Shown: piece by piece, positions 32,301-39,039 of the stretch | Numbering within the stretch: position 1 is the first letter of the stretch | Layout of the letters: every line of letters begins with the position of its first letter | Assembly: GCF_009901565.1 (NCBI RefSeq) | Contig: NZ_WXEW01000006.1 | Span: 615,799 to 679,798, forward strand | DNA from: Herbidospora solisilvae | GTDB taxonomy: Bacteria > Actinomycetota > Actinomycetes > Streptosporangiales > Streptosporangiaceae | Direction: 5' to 3' | DNA: 64,000 nucleotides | Position numbers and translations under genes: made by a program | Notes under the pieces: generated by a model | Seen by the model: only the letters and a program-made list of their open reading frames with translations | Database searches by the model: none | Told to the model about the DNA's origin: nothing

Positions 32301-32458
32301 GTGCCGACCTGGCTCATCAGCGCGTCGAGGTCGAGCAGCTCGTCGGGGATCGGCGGCCCGGCGAACCGGATCAGGGCATACGGGACGCCGCCCAGCAGCG
32401 CGACCAGCGCCACCAGGGCCGCCAGACCGGCGAAGACGTCACCGGCGGTCCGTTTCAC
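29318..32458 (-). CDS. Membrane protein with LysM domain and C-terminal BTAD-like regulatory domain
   Basis: 1046 residues. Three N-terminal hydrophobic helices (about 8-32, 57-80, 105-125) are followed by a LysM-like peptidoglycan-binding segment (VKKVYVVQPPHGRHHESLWE onward, ending RPGWVLDMP, about 155-215). A long Pro/Thr-rich low-complexity stalk (about 225-440), another helix (LAGASLLSAGLLLLLG) and a large cytosolic part come next. The last ~240 residues look like the winged-helix plus bacterial transcriptional activator domain of SARP/AfsR proteins (IEVRILGPIEIS; TLARVAEWLGKD). GTG 32458 overlaps the TadG-like stop (GTGA). It may couple wall status to pilus output; this is inference. 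Confidence 0.85.
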   Translation of the reverse strand: MKRTAGDVFAGLAALVALVALLGGVPYALIRFAGPPIPDELLDLDALMSQVGTETIIAVLVLLVWVAWVQLVLCVLVEVYAGIRRIGMPARVPLSGGTQVLANRLVSAVLVLFTVSAVAVPLTRFASTPVVPVKPTLVSAESTIPERAALVPRGEVKKVYVVQPPHGRHHESLWEIAEKCLGDGRRYGEIYELNKHKEQPDGARLHMADLIRPGWVLDMPGDARNTHVVPADDSRPEILKDHPGPPGKDKADRTTPQPDRAAQPDRDTTRPDDDTRFENRDNTHVQPPANGQRPGATPTQEPTRPPAENRRPTVTPTPPPAAGEDNTARPPVTIEPTRPPVDGDLTVPGGLDNTARPPATGSQGDNPTRPPAAEPTRPGQSETRRPETGRPEATAGPERTEPRKPIPTVTATTPAEEAGIGDTTIPRSGVVAAPEGGTILTTPAAAQGWTEQVDLVDYLAGASLLSAGLLLLLGRRRRRQLWTRAFGHRIQRPRGEAASAEVAMRLGADAPGSRVLDAGLRLLGRLLAEADRRPPAIYALHLSARGMDLWVHPPSQDAPAPFEAADGGQIWRLAAHEARRLDDQALADVPAPYPGLFSLGTAETGRVLVDLEAAHGVISVVGPQAVAALSALAVELVTNRWSDTMKVTLVGFGHELRAIAPERVDVAASLAEVLPEFENAAQPPDVLTGRIHGRANNPVHPPHYLLSAVQPTADEARRLAVLAKNTRAAAGYVIAAPLQHATWTWEVTEDGRSVIDALGFDVKAQLLPRRHYKAIVDLFRTAEDRQGEPLPLPEIRRHDEPPAIEVRILGPIEISPVNALEEGRAALAHELVVYLATHPGGVHPVVLGGVLWPRGVQPMVRDATLARVAEWLGKDHEGRPYLYADASGRLHLSEEVRTDWSMFQDLVRRGDPMSLEKALRLVRGPLLNPRPAGRYAWLAADPLEFDVTASVADAAHRLCESRLYRGEAEGATAAARAGLLLAPDDEGLWRDLLRAAHATGDPARLRAVVDGLHRRAASHPYGGGMAPETEALIDELLPVWRATTTA

Positions 32459-32880
32459 GCGCCGTCTCCCTGGTCGGGGACGGCCGTCGCCGACGCGGTC
32501 ATCTCCGATCCCGGAAACCCGATCGCGGCCAGGAAGAACGCTTCCCATGTAACGCTCACCTCCACCGTCACCTCGGTCTGGCCCGCCCCGACCGTGCACC
32601 GGCCCATCGCGACGCCGTCGGCGTCGTGCGCGGAGACGATCTCGCCGGCCCGCCCGCACACCTCCGCGTCGCCGAGCAGCCGCAGCCGGCCGGTCGCCCG
32701 GAGCGTCTCGACGTCGATCCGGTCGGCCGCCGCCCGCGCGCCCTGCTCGGCGATGTCGGCCGCGCGCAACTTGGCGTTGATCGCCGCGCCCCCGTCGACG
32801 AGCAGGCCCGCGAGCAGGAACACGGCGACCGAGAAGAGCACCACGAAGGTGGACATCGATCCCCGGTCGGCCCGTCTCAC
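32455..32880 (-). CDS. TadG/TadE-like pilus assembly protein
   Basis: 141-residue protein: short positively charged N terminus (VRRADRGSMS), one hydrophobic helix (TFVVLFSVAVFLLAGLLVDG) and a soluble domain with two Cys (EVCGRAG; GRCTVG). The DRGSMS-hydrophobic start is the class-III-prepilin-like N terminus typical of TadE/TadG pseudopilins, processed by a prepilin peptidase. GTG 32880 overlaps the upstream stop by 4 bp. Confidence 0.8.
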   Translation of the reverse strand: MRRADRGSMSTFVVLFSVAVFLLAGLLVDGGAAINAKLRAADIAEQGARAAADRIDVETLRATGRLRLLGDAEVCGRAGEIVSAHDADGVAMGRCTVGAGQTEVTVEVSVTWEAFFLAAIGFPGSEMTASATAVPDQGDGA

Positions 32881-33269
32881 TCCACCCTCCGGAACTGCTC
32901 CAAGGGGACGACGGAGTCCCCGGTGATCGTCACGCCGGCGCCGAAGCCGAGGAAGTCGAGGTCGAGCGTGCACGTCACGGTCACCTCGACCGCGCCGCCC
33001 GAGCGCCAGTCGGTGCCCGCCATCGACACCTCCGGCGGGCAGTCGGCGAGCGCGCCGGTGGCCGCCGACGTGGCGGCCTCCTCGGCCGCGCCCCTGTCAC
33101 GCTGCACCGAGGCGGCCCGGGCGGCGTCGCGGGCGGCGCCGTTGACCTCGCCCTGGGCCTCGACGACACGTCCGGCGCCGACCAGGAACAGCAGGAAGAG
33201 CAGCAGGACGGGCGCCAGCATGACCGTCTCGACCGACATGGACCCTCGATCCACTGCCTGCTCACTCAT
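32877..33269 (-). CDS. TadE-like pseudopilin
   Basis: 130 residues: MSEQAVDRGSMSVETVMLAP then a hydrophobic helix and a soluble domain with two Cys (LADCPPE and TCTLDL). This pseudopilin pattern matches the TadE family, minor components of the Tad/Flp pilus. The ATG overlaps the preceding gene by 8 bp; GTG 33278 is an alternative start. Confidence 0.82.
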   Translation of the reverse strand: MSEQAVDRGSMSVETVMLAPVLLLFLLFLVGAGRVVEAQGEVNGAARDAARAASVQRDRGAAEEAATSAATGALADCPPEVSMAGTDWRSGGAVEVTVTCTLDLDFLGFGAGVTITGDSVVPLEQFRRVE

Positions 33270-33693
33270 CCGGCGCACACCCCCCGCTGCCGTCGTCGGG
33301 CCGGAAACACTCCACCGGGCCGCCGAAGCGGGCCGTGATCGTGAAGGAGATCTCGGGCAGCAGCGGCACGACCTGCACCGCGCTCCCCGTGACCTCCACA
33401 CCGCGCGAGTCGCCCTCCTCCCACGCGGTCGCCGTGGCCGACTGGAGGATCTCCGGGCCGATGGCCTGGATGATCTGCTGGGCCTTGGCCTCGGCGGCGC
33501 CCTGCCAGTCGTCGTCGCCGGCCCGTGCGATCCTGGCCCCCTCGCGCGCGGCCGCGTCGGCGACCTGCCGCCCGTGGAACCAGAGGGCCATCTGGACGAT
33601 CAGCAGCACCACGACCAGGACGACCGGCATGAGCAGCGCGAGCTCGATGACGGTCGCGCCCCGGTCGTCGTCCCGTCGGTCAGGACGTCTCAC
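33262..33693 (-). CDS. TadE-family pilus assembly protein
   Basis: 143 residues starting GTG 33693 (GTGA overlap with the pilin stop). RRDDDRGATVIELALLMPVV contains the prepilin-like cleavage context and Glu at the position expected for TadE. A single hydrophobic helix precedes a soluble extracytoplasmic domain with VECFRP and GGCAPDE near the end, one possible disulfide. Confidence 0.87.
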   Translation of the reverse strand: MRRPDRRDDDRGATVIELALLMPVVLVVVLLIVQMALWFHGRQVADAAAREGARIARAGDDDWQGAAEAKAQQIIQAIGPEILQSATATAWEEGDSRGVEVTGSAVQVVPLLPEISFTITARFGGPVECFRPDDGSGGCAPDE

Positions 33694-33914
33694 TCACCAC
33701 CGCCGCCGCCACCGGATTCGCCGCCGCCGAAGTTGGTGGTGATCTCGGCCGAGCGGGACTCGACGAGGCCTTGGATGAGCGCGGCCAGGCCCAGCGCCAC
33801 CCCGGCGATGATCGCCGTGATGATGGCCCACTCGACCGCCGACGCCCCGCGTGAGGGGGCCGTCCGGGCCTTGTGGATGCGGACGCTGATCATCGCCACC
33901 AGGTAATCGATCAT
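33690..33914 (-). CDS. Flp-type pilin subunit
   Basis: 74-residue protein with a basic leader (SVRIHKARTAPSRGASAVEW), a prepilin-like site before a Glu-containing hydrophobic helix (IITAIIAGVALGLAALIQGL) and a short Gly-rich tail ending in Gly-Glu. Size and pattern fit the major Flp pilin that polymerises into the thin fibre. ATG 33914 lies 2 nt after the tadC stop. The low-complexity Gly tail is unlike most Flp pilins. Confidence 0.83.
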   Translation of the reverse strand: MIDYLVAMISVRIHKARTAPSRGASAVEWAIITAIIAGVALGLAALIQGLVESRSAEITTNFGGGESGGGGGGE

Positions 33915-33916
33915 GT

Positions 33917-34855
33917 TCAGGATCCCAACATTTTCATCGCGGCCGGGTAACTGAGAAAGATCACGAAGCCCGCGCACAGCAGGAGTTGCGCCACGAGCAT
34001 CGACTGCGAGCGTTCGCCCGCCTTGCCTTCGATCTCGGCCAGCTCGCGCCTGCGGAGCGTGGCCGCGCGGGCCGTCAGCGACGACCGCACCTTGGCCCCG
34101 TCGTCGGCGACGAGCCCGAGGGCGGCCGACAGATCGCGCAGCTCGTCGACGTTGATCTCGTCGCCGAGTTGCCCGAGTGCCTGCCAGGGGGTGATGCCGA
34201 CGATCCGGGCGTTGGCGAGCGCCTCGCGGATGCGCTCCATCGCCCAGTTGGAGCCGGGGGCGTTCACCTCGGCGCCGGTGCCGACGGAGACGGCCATCAT
34301 GAGCGCCTCGGGCACCCCGCGCCCGCCGGCCAGGTTCATGGCGACCAGGTCGAGGAACGCCCCGACGGCGTGCCGGAAGTCGCGGCGGCGCACGGCCGCG
34401 TCCTTGCCGATCTGGACGTCGGGCAGGAAGAAGAAGATCACGCTGACCAGCAGCGCCGACCAGAGCGGAATCTGGAACGACACCCCCCACCCCATGACCG
34501 CCAGCCATCCGACCAGCAGCGGGAAGGCGAGCAGCCCCGAGACGGCGAGCAGGACCTTGGTAGCGAGGAACCCCTCGAACGACTTGCCGAGCAGGGTGAG
34601 ATCGGCCCGGATCGACCGCGCCTCCCACCCTCGGGCGGCATAGAACCTGGCGAGCCGCTGCCCGAGGGCCTGCCGCAACGCGCTGACCTCCTCGTCGGGC
34701 GCGACGAGCGGCGTCTTGGGCGCGTCCTCACCGGTCCGCGCGACGTCGAGCGCCGCGAGACGCGTCGCCAGGCCGGGCCGTGGCGGGAACAGAGCCCGGA
34801 GAAGCAGCAGAATCCCCAGCCCGAGCACGCCCCCGGCGAAAGCAGTGGCAATCAC
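33917..34855 (-). CDS. tadC: TadC-like type II/IV secretion inner-membrane platform protein
   Basis: 312-residue T2SF-domain membrane protein. It has hydrophobic helices at the N terminus, mid-protein (VLLAVSGLLAFPLLVGWL; SALLVSVIFFFLPD) and C terminus, with the cytosolic helical bundle RRRDFRHAVGAFLDLVAMNL between. It pairs with TadB as the platform that TadA/CpaF drives. Its GTG has a near-perfect RBS, GGAGGTGATC at 34858-34867. It is separated from tadB by the only long gap in the operon (see repeats). Confidence 0.88.
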   Translation of the reverse strand: MIATAFAGGVLGLGILLLLRALFPPRPGLATRLAALDVARTGEDAPKTPLVAPDEEVSALRQALGQRLARFYAARGWEARSIRADLTLLGKSFEGFLATKVLLAVSGLLAFPLLVGWLAVMGWGVSFQIPLWSALLVSVIFFFLPDVQIGKDAAVRRRDFRHAVGAFLDLVAMNLAGGRGVPEALMMAVSVGTGAEVNAPGSNWAMERIREALANARIVGITPWQALGQLGDEINVDELRDLSAALGLVADDGAKVRSSLTARAATLRRRELAEIEGKAGERSQSMLVAQLLLCAGFVIFLSYPAAMKMLGS

Positions 34856-34866
34856 GCGATCACCTC

Positions 34867-35136
34867 CAGAGGAACGGCGCGGCCCAGATACCGCAGAGAG
34901 ACAGCGCGACCCCGATGCCGCAGAGAGACAGCGCCACCCCGATACCGCAGAGGAACGGCACCACCCCGATACCGCAGAGAGACAGCACCACCCCGATACC
35001 GCAGAGAGACAGCACCACCCCGATACCGCAGAGAGACAGCACCACCCCGATACCGCAGAGAGACAGCACCACCCCGATACCGCAGAGGAACGGCACCACC
35101 CCGATACCGCAGAGGGACGGCGCGGCCCTGATGCCG
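34867..35136 (-). repeat. 27-bp tandem repeat array, about 10 units
   Basis: Ten head-to-tail 27-bp units, each beginning (plus strand) CAGAGAGACAG or CAGAGGAACGG and ending in CCCGATACCG or a one-base variant. Four consecutive units (34975-35082) are identical; the ends degenerate, with a decayed 11th unit at 35137-35163. Because 27 is a multiple of 3 the array is open in several frames. On the operon strand one frame reads (LCGIGVVLS)n and stops inside the tadC ribosome-binding site. Confidence 0.95.
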
Positions 35137-35262
35137 CAGAGCCACGCCAGGCCCCTGCACGAAGGACGCTCGCGGTCTGACACGGGAGGACCGCCGGGCC
35201 GCGTCATGCCGGATCGGTCTGGCAGGAGTCCGATCGCACCAGCAGCTGACCGGGCGCTTCCG

Positions 35263-35351
35263 CGCCCGAAATTTCGGCATATCGAGCCAGCTTCCGGCTC
35301 CCCACCTCGCCCACCCGGCAGCCCGTCCACGCCCGAGATTTCGGCCTATCG
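35263..35351. repeat. Two 22-bp direct repeats with palindromic core
   Basis: CGCCCGAAATTTCGGCATAT (first 20 of 22 bp, 35263-35284) and CGCCCGAGATTTCGGCCTAT (35330-35351) match at 20 of 22 positions, 67 bp apart. The first contains the perfect palindrome CCGAAATTTCGG. They look operator-like and lie upstream of the 27-bp array within the tadB-tadC gap. Confidence 0.7.
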
Positions 35352-35411
35352 CCGTGCGACGGAGCCGGATGAAAGAGCACGGGACGATCGGCCCCGCGCA
35401 TGCCTGGCCGC

Positions 35412-36293
35412 TCATGAGGTCACCGCCTCCGCCGGTTCCGGACGCCGGTAGGGCGCCAGGATCCGGCCTGGCTTGTCGAAGCGGGCCAGGCGGCGCATCC
35501 AGGCGAACCCCGCCCCGAACAGCGCCGCCACGACCACGAGCACGGCCTGGCCGAGCAGGGAGTCGTATTCGGCCACGTAGTCGCGGTTGGCGATGACCAG
35601 GAACGCCGCGAAGGCCAGGGCCGTGCCGACCACGATCTGCACGCTGCGCCGCGTCGAGCGGCGTTCGGCCTCCACGCGGCGGCGCATGTCGAGTTCCTCG
35701 CGGGCCGACACGGCCAGGGCCGAGAGCACGTCGCGCAGGCCCGGCCCGCGCAGGCGGGAGTTGAGGATCAGCGCCGCCACCACGAGGTCGGCCGAGGGGT
35801 CGTCGAGTTCGTCGGCGAACATCCGGAGGGCGTCTCCGAGGGGCATGCGGGCGCGCAGGCGGTCGACCAGGGCGCGCAGGTGGGGCTGGAGCATGGGGGC
35901 GGCGGCCCGGATCGAGGCGGGGATGGCCTGTTCGAGGCCGGCCGCGCCCGCGATGGTGTCGCGCAGCGACTCGGCCCAGGCGGCGAGGCCTTCCAGGCGC
36001 TTCATCGCGGCCCGCTCCTCGGCCGCGCCGCCCGTGAAGCCCTTCCAGGCGATCACCAGGAGCACCGCGCCGACGGCCACGACCGGCCAGCCGGTCACCA
36101 CCAGGGTCAGGCCGCCCGCGATGGCCGCGACGGCCCCCCGGGTGGTCAGGGACTGCAACCACCGGAGCCGCTCCGCGCCGGTGTCGGGTGAGGCCGGGCG
36201 CGGGCGCAGGCCGTACAGGGAGAGGAAGAGCAGGAAGAGGCCGCCACCGGCGGCGGCGCCGGCCAGGATCACGAGCGGATCGAACGGGATCAT
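35412..36293 (-). CDS. tadB: TadB-like inner-membrane platform protein
   Basis: 293-residue T2SF-domain membrane protein: N-terminal helices (LVILAGAAAGGGLFLLFLSL; a second pair at about 55-85), a cytosolic domain with RDTIAGAAGLEQAIPA and RMFADELDDPSADLVVAALI, and two C-terminal helices. With TadC it forms the pilus assembly platform. Its ATG overlaps the cpaF stop (ATGA). Confidence 0.9.
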   Translation of the reverse strand: MIPFDPLVILAGAAAGGGLFLLFLSLYGLRPRPASPDTGAERLRWLQSLTTRGAVAAIAGGLTLVVTGWPVVAVGAVLLVIAWKGFTGGAAEERAAMKRLEGLAAWAESLRDTIAGAAGLEQAIPASIRAAAPMLQPHLRALVDRLRARMPLGDALRMFADELDDPSADLVVAALILNSRLRGPGLRDVLSALAVSAREELDMRRRVEAERRSTRRSVQIVVGTALAFAAFLVIANRDYVAEYDSLLGQAVLVVVAALFGAGFAWMRRLARFDKPGRILAPYRRPEPAEAVTS

Positions 36294-37597
36294 GACCAGC
36301 CACCCCCGGCCGACGGCACGTAGCCGTGGTGGACGAGTTCGTCGATGCAGGCGATGGGGGCGTGCGCCACCGCCACCCCGGCCTCCGAAGCGGTGAAGAT
36401 CTCCGACGACAGGACCCGGCCGTCGCAGCCCGCGACCTCGCGGACGGAGGAGACGAAACGCTTCAGCGCCCCGCCCCGGTGGTAGTCGTTGCGCTTCTCG
36501 ATGAACACCACGAAGTCGATCGCCCCGGCGATGAGCATGTGGGAGGCCTCGATCGGCAGCCGCTCCTCGGCCTGCAGGGCGTAGGTCGCGATGCGGTTGA
36601 AGACCTCCATCGACGAGTTCGCGTGGATGGTCGACAACGAGCCGTCGTTGCCCTGGGTCATCGCGTTGAGCATGGTCACGATCTCGTCGCCCAGGACCTC
36701 GCCGACGATCACCCGAGACGGGTTCATGCGCAGCGAGCGGCGCACCAGCTCGGCCATGGTGATCTCGCCCTGGCCCTCGGAGTTGGGCAGCCGCTGCTCG
36801 AAGGCGACCACGTTGGGGTGGAGCTCGGGGAACTGGTCGAGGCCCAGCTCAAGGGCGCGTTCGACGGTGATCAGGCGTTCGTGGACGGGGATCTCGTTGG
36901 CGATCGCGCGCAGCAGGGTCGTCTTCCCGGCGTTGGTCGACCCGGCGATCATGATGTTCTTGCGCGCCTGCACCGCCGCCGACAGGAAGCGCGCCAGGTC
37001 GGGCGTCAGCGTGCCGTTGCCGACCAGGTCGGTCAGGAACACCTTGCCCAGCCGGGCCCGGCGGATCGAGATCGCGGGCCGCACGGCGACGTCCATGACC
37101 GCCGACAACCGCGACCCGTCGGGAAGACGCAGGTCGAGCTGGGGGTTGGCGGTGTCGAAGGGGCGCGAGGACAGGCCCGAGTAGGCCGCGAGGATCTGGA
37201 TGAGCTCGATCAGCTCCTCGTCGGACTCGGCCACCGGCTCGTGGCTGACCTCCTGGCCGTCGGCGTAGCTGACGAAGACCCGGTCGCAGCCGTTGATGTC
37301 GATGTTCTCGACCTCGGGGTCGTCGAGGAGCGGCTGGAGGCGGCCGACGCCGAACAGGGCGGCGTGGATGCCGGCCGCGAGGGCCTCCTCCTCCTCGACC
37401 GTCGGCGGGGTGCGGCCCACGCCGATCTCGCCGCGCGCGAACTCTTCGAGGACCTGGGCGATCAGGGCGCGGGCGAACTGGCGTTCGTCCTCGCCGCTCA
37501 TCGGGGGGATGCCGCCGGCCTGGTCGAGCCGCCGCTGGTGGGCCAGCCGGTCGCCGACCTCCTGGCGGAACCGTTTGACGAGTGTGTGGTCGATCAC
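36290..37597 (-). CDS. tadA: CpaF/TadA secretion ATPase
   Basis: 435-residue hexameric ATPase powering Flp pilus assembly. The N-terminal helical domain is followed by the ATPase core: Walker A GSTNAGKTTLLRA, Asp-box around TVERALELGL, Walker B-like SRVIVGEVLGDE and the His-box DGSLSTIHANS. GTG 37597 overlaps the upstream gene's stop (GTGA); a far longer open frame upstream belongs to neighbouring genes in other frames. Confidence 0.95.
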   Translation of the reverse strand: MIDHTLVKRFRQEVGDRLAHQRRLDQAGGIPPMSGEDERQFARALIAQVLEEFARGEIGVGRTPPTVEEEEALAAGIHAALFGVGRLQPLLDDPEVENIDINGCDRVFVSYADGQEVSHEPVAESDEELIELIQILAAYSGLSSRPFDTANPQLDLRLPDGSRLSAVMDVAVRPAISIRRARLGKVFLTDLVGNGTLTPDLARFLSAAVQARKNIMIAGSTNAGKTTLLRAIANEIPVHERLITVERALELGLDQFPELHPNVVAFEQRLPNSEGQGEITMAELVRRSLRMNPSRVIVGEVLGDEIVTMLNAMTQGNDGSLSTIHANSSMEVFNRIATYALQAEERLPIEASHMLIAGAIDFVVFIEKRNDYHRGGALKRFVSSVREVAGCDGRVLSSEIFTASEAGVAVAHAPIACIDELVHHGYVPSAGGGWS

Positions 37598-38334
37598 GGC
37601 GCCACCTTCTTCTGGAGGTGGCCGGCCAGCCGTCCGGCGAGCTCGCGGGCGGTCCGGATGAGCGGGCTGCGCTCCAGCCGGCCGCCCCATTCGCCGCGCA
37701 GCAGCTCGGCGCCCTTGGGGTCGTAGGCGATGCCGCCGACGAACGAGACGTCCCAGCCCGTCACGATGCGCCGCACCTCGTCGAGCGAGGGCCGGTAGTT
37801 GCGCGGGTCGGCGACCACGACCACGCCCACCCGCCGCTTCAGCAGGGTCAGCCGCTCCCGTAAGTGGGCGACGTGGTCGAGGCTGGCCCGGGTGAACAGG
37901 ATGATCTGGTCGGCCTCGTCGACCAGCTCGTTCAGTGCGGGCTGTACGCCGAGACGCCCGCAGTCGGCCAGCACGTCGGCGTGGTCGAGCGCGGCGAACG
38001 AGCGCCCGAGCGGCCCCCAGAGCCAGGTCAGCCCGGCCGCCTGCTCGCCGTTGGTCAGCCCGGCCAGCACGTCGAGGCCGCCGACGAGCCGCTGGGTGTG
38101 TTCGTACACCTGATCGGGGTGGAGGCCCCGACGGGCCACCGCGCCGAGGCTGAGCAGCCCGCGGGCCGGGTTGAGCACCCCGCCGTCGGCCGCCGGCAGC
38201 CGGTAGGCCAGGTCTCCCCCGGACGGGTCGCACTCGGCCAGCAGCACCGGGCGCGGCCACACGGCCCCCAGGGCGGTCGCCGCGGTGGTGACCCCGGGCG
38301 CGCCCTTGTCGGCGGCGAGCACGATCAGCGCCAT
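37594..38334 (-). CDS. CpaE/MinD-like ATPase-family protein of the Tad locus
   Basis: 246-residue ParA/MinD-superfamily protein. The deviant Walker A reads ADKGAPGVTTAATALG, where the usual second Lys/Gly-Lys-Thr is replaced (APGVTT), so ATP hydrolysis may be lost or altered; LLAECDPSGGD supplies the Walker A' acid. CpaE-type proteins position the pilus machinery. 3-bp gap from the SAF gene upstream, GTGA overlap with tadA downstream. Confidence 0.82.
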   Translation of the reverse strand: MALIVLAADKGAPGVTTAATALGAVWPRPVLLAECDPSGGDLAYRLPAADGGVLNPARGLLSLGAVARRGLHPDQVYEHTQRLVGGLDVLAGLTNGEQAAGLTWLWGPLGRSFAALDHADVLADCGRLGVQPALNELVDEADQIILFTRASLDHVAHLRERLTLLKRRVGVVVVADPRNYRPSLDEVRRIVTGWDVSFVGGIAYDPKGAELLRGEWGGRLERSPLIRTARELAGRLAGHLQKKVAP

Positions 38335-38337
38335 CGG

Positions 38338-39039
38338 CTACCTGGCCCCCGGGAGCACCGCCAGGGCGATCTCCCCGGTCGAGGCGAACGCCGCGACCTG
38401 CGGCGAGAGCGAAGCGTCGACGATCACGGTGACCAGCCCGGAGGCGCCCCGCTCCGACGACCCGACGCTGTGCACCCGCGCGGAGGGCACCAGCACCTTC
38501 TGCGGCACGGCCCCCGCCCGCGCGTTGCCCGGGACGTAGATGACCTGCACGACGTCGCCGGCGGTCAGGCCCGACGGATACTGCCCCGCCTTGAGCGAGA
38601 GCCCGACCCTGGCCCGGTTGGGGCCGACCTCCTCGCTGTCGTCGGTGACCATCGTCTCGGTCAGCAGCGTGCCGGGCAGCAGGGTCACGGCGGCGAAGGT
38701 CTTGGTCACCTGGTCGCGGTGCCGCCAGGGCACGTAGGCGATCCCGGTGTCGGCGATCTGCACCTCGCGCAACGCGGCGGCCGGGATCTGCTGCCCCGCG
38801 CCGATCTGCTCGGCGACGCCGACGGCCGAGACGCGGTCGCCGCTGCGCATGACGAGGAGGGTGCTGGTGAGGGCGCCGCCGACGATGAGGAGCACGGCGA
38901 CGGCCGCGAGCGCGGGTTTGCGCTCCCGTGGTGGCACCGGCAGCTTGCGCGAGGCCGGTCCGGAAAGGGTGGGCCGATCGACGGGGGAGCCGTTGACGGG
39001 GCGGGGGACGTCCCGGACGGGCTTCTCGCTGGTCCTCAT
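38338..39039 (-). CDS. SAF-domain (CpaB/RcpC-like) protein
   Basis: 233 residues with a Pro/Arg-rich cytosolic N terminus, one transmembrane helix (ALAAVAVLLIVGGALTSTLL) and an extracytoplasmic SAF domain (VAEQIGAGQQIPAAALREVQ; PGTLLTETMV) followed by a beta-rich part. CpaB-like proteins are periplasmic/wall parts of Tad machines. First gene of the operon; GGGAG precedes the ATG by 10 nt. Confidence 0.84.
   Translation of the reverse strand: MRTSEKPVRDVPRPVNGSPVDRPTLSGPASRKLPVPPRERKPALAAVAVLLIVGGALTSTLLVMRSGDRVSAVGVAEQIGAGQQIPAAALREVQIADTGIAYVPWRHRDQVTKTFAAVTLLPGTLLTETMVTDDSEEVGPNRARVGLSLKAGQYPSGLTAGDVVQVIYVPGNARAGAVPQKVLVPSARVHSVGSSERGASGLVTVIVDASLSPQVAAFASTGEIALAVLPGAR

Larger units (their letters stand above)
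34856..35411. other. tadB-tadC intergenic region
   Basis: 556 bp without a confident gene, the only sizeable interruption in the Tad operon. It holds the 27-bp array and the 22-bp repeat pair. A frame from ATG 35210 to a stop at 34860 (minus strand, 116 codons) would encode a hydrophobic nonapeptide-repeat protein ending 4 nt before tadC. There is no RBS at its start and other frames are equally open, so it is not called as a gene. Confidence 0.6.

Noticed and set aside
34867..35136. Repeat array as a CRISPR
   Set aside because: Units are contiguous with no spacers, and no cas genes are present.
34860..35210. 116-codon nonapeptide-repeat gene between tadB and tadC
   Set aside because: No RBS at the ATG, and the array is open in several frames simply because the unit is 27 bp; kept only as a hypothesis.
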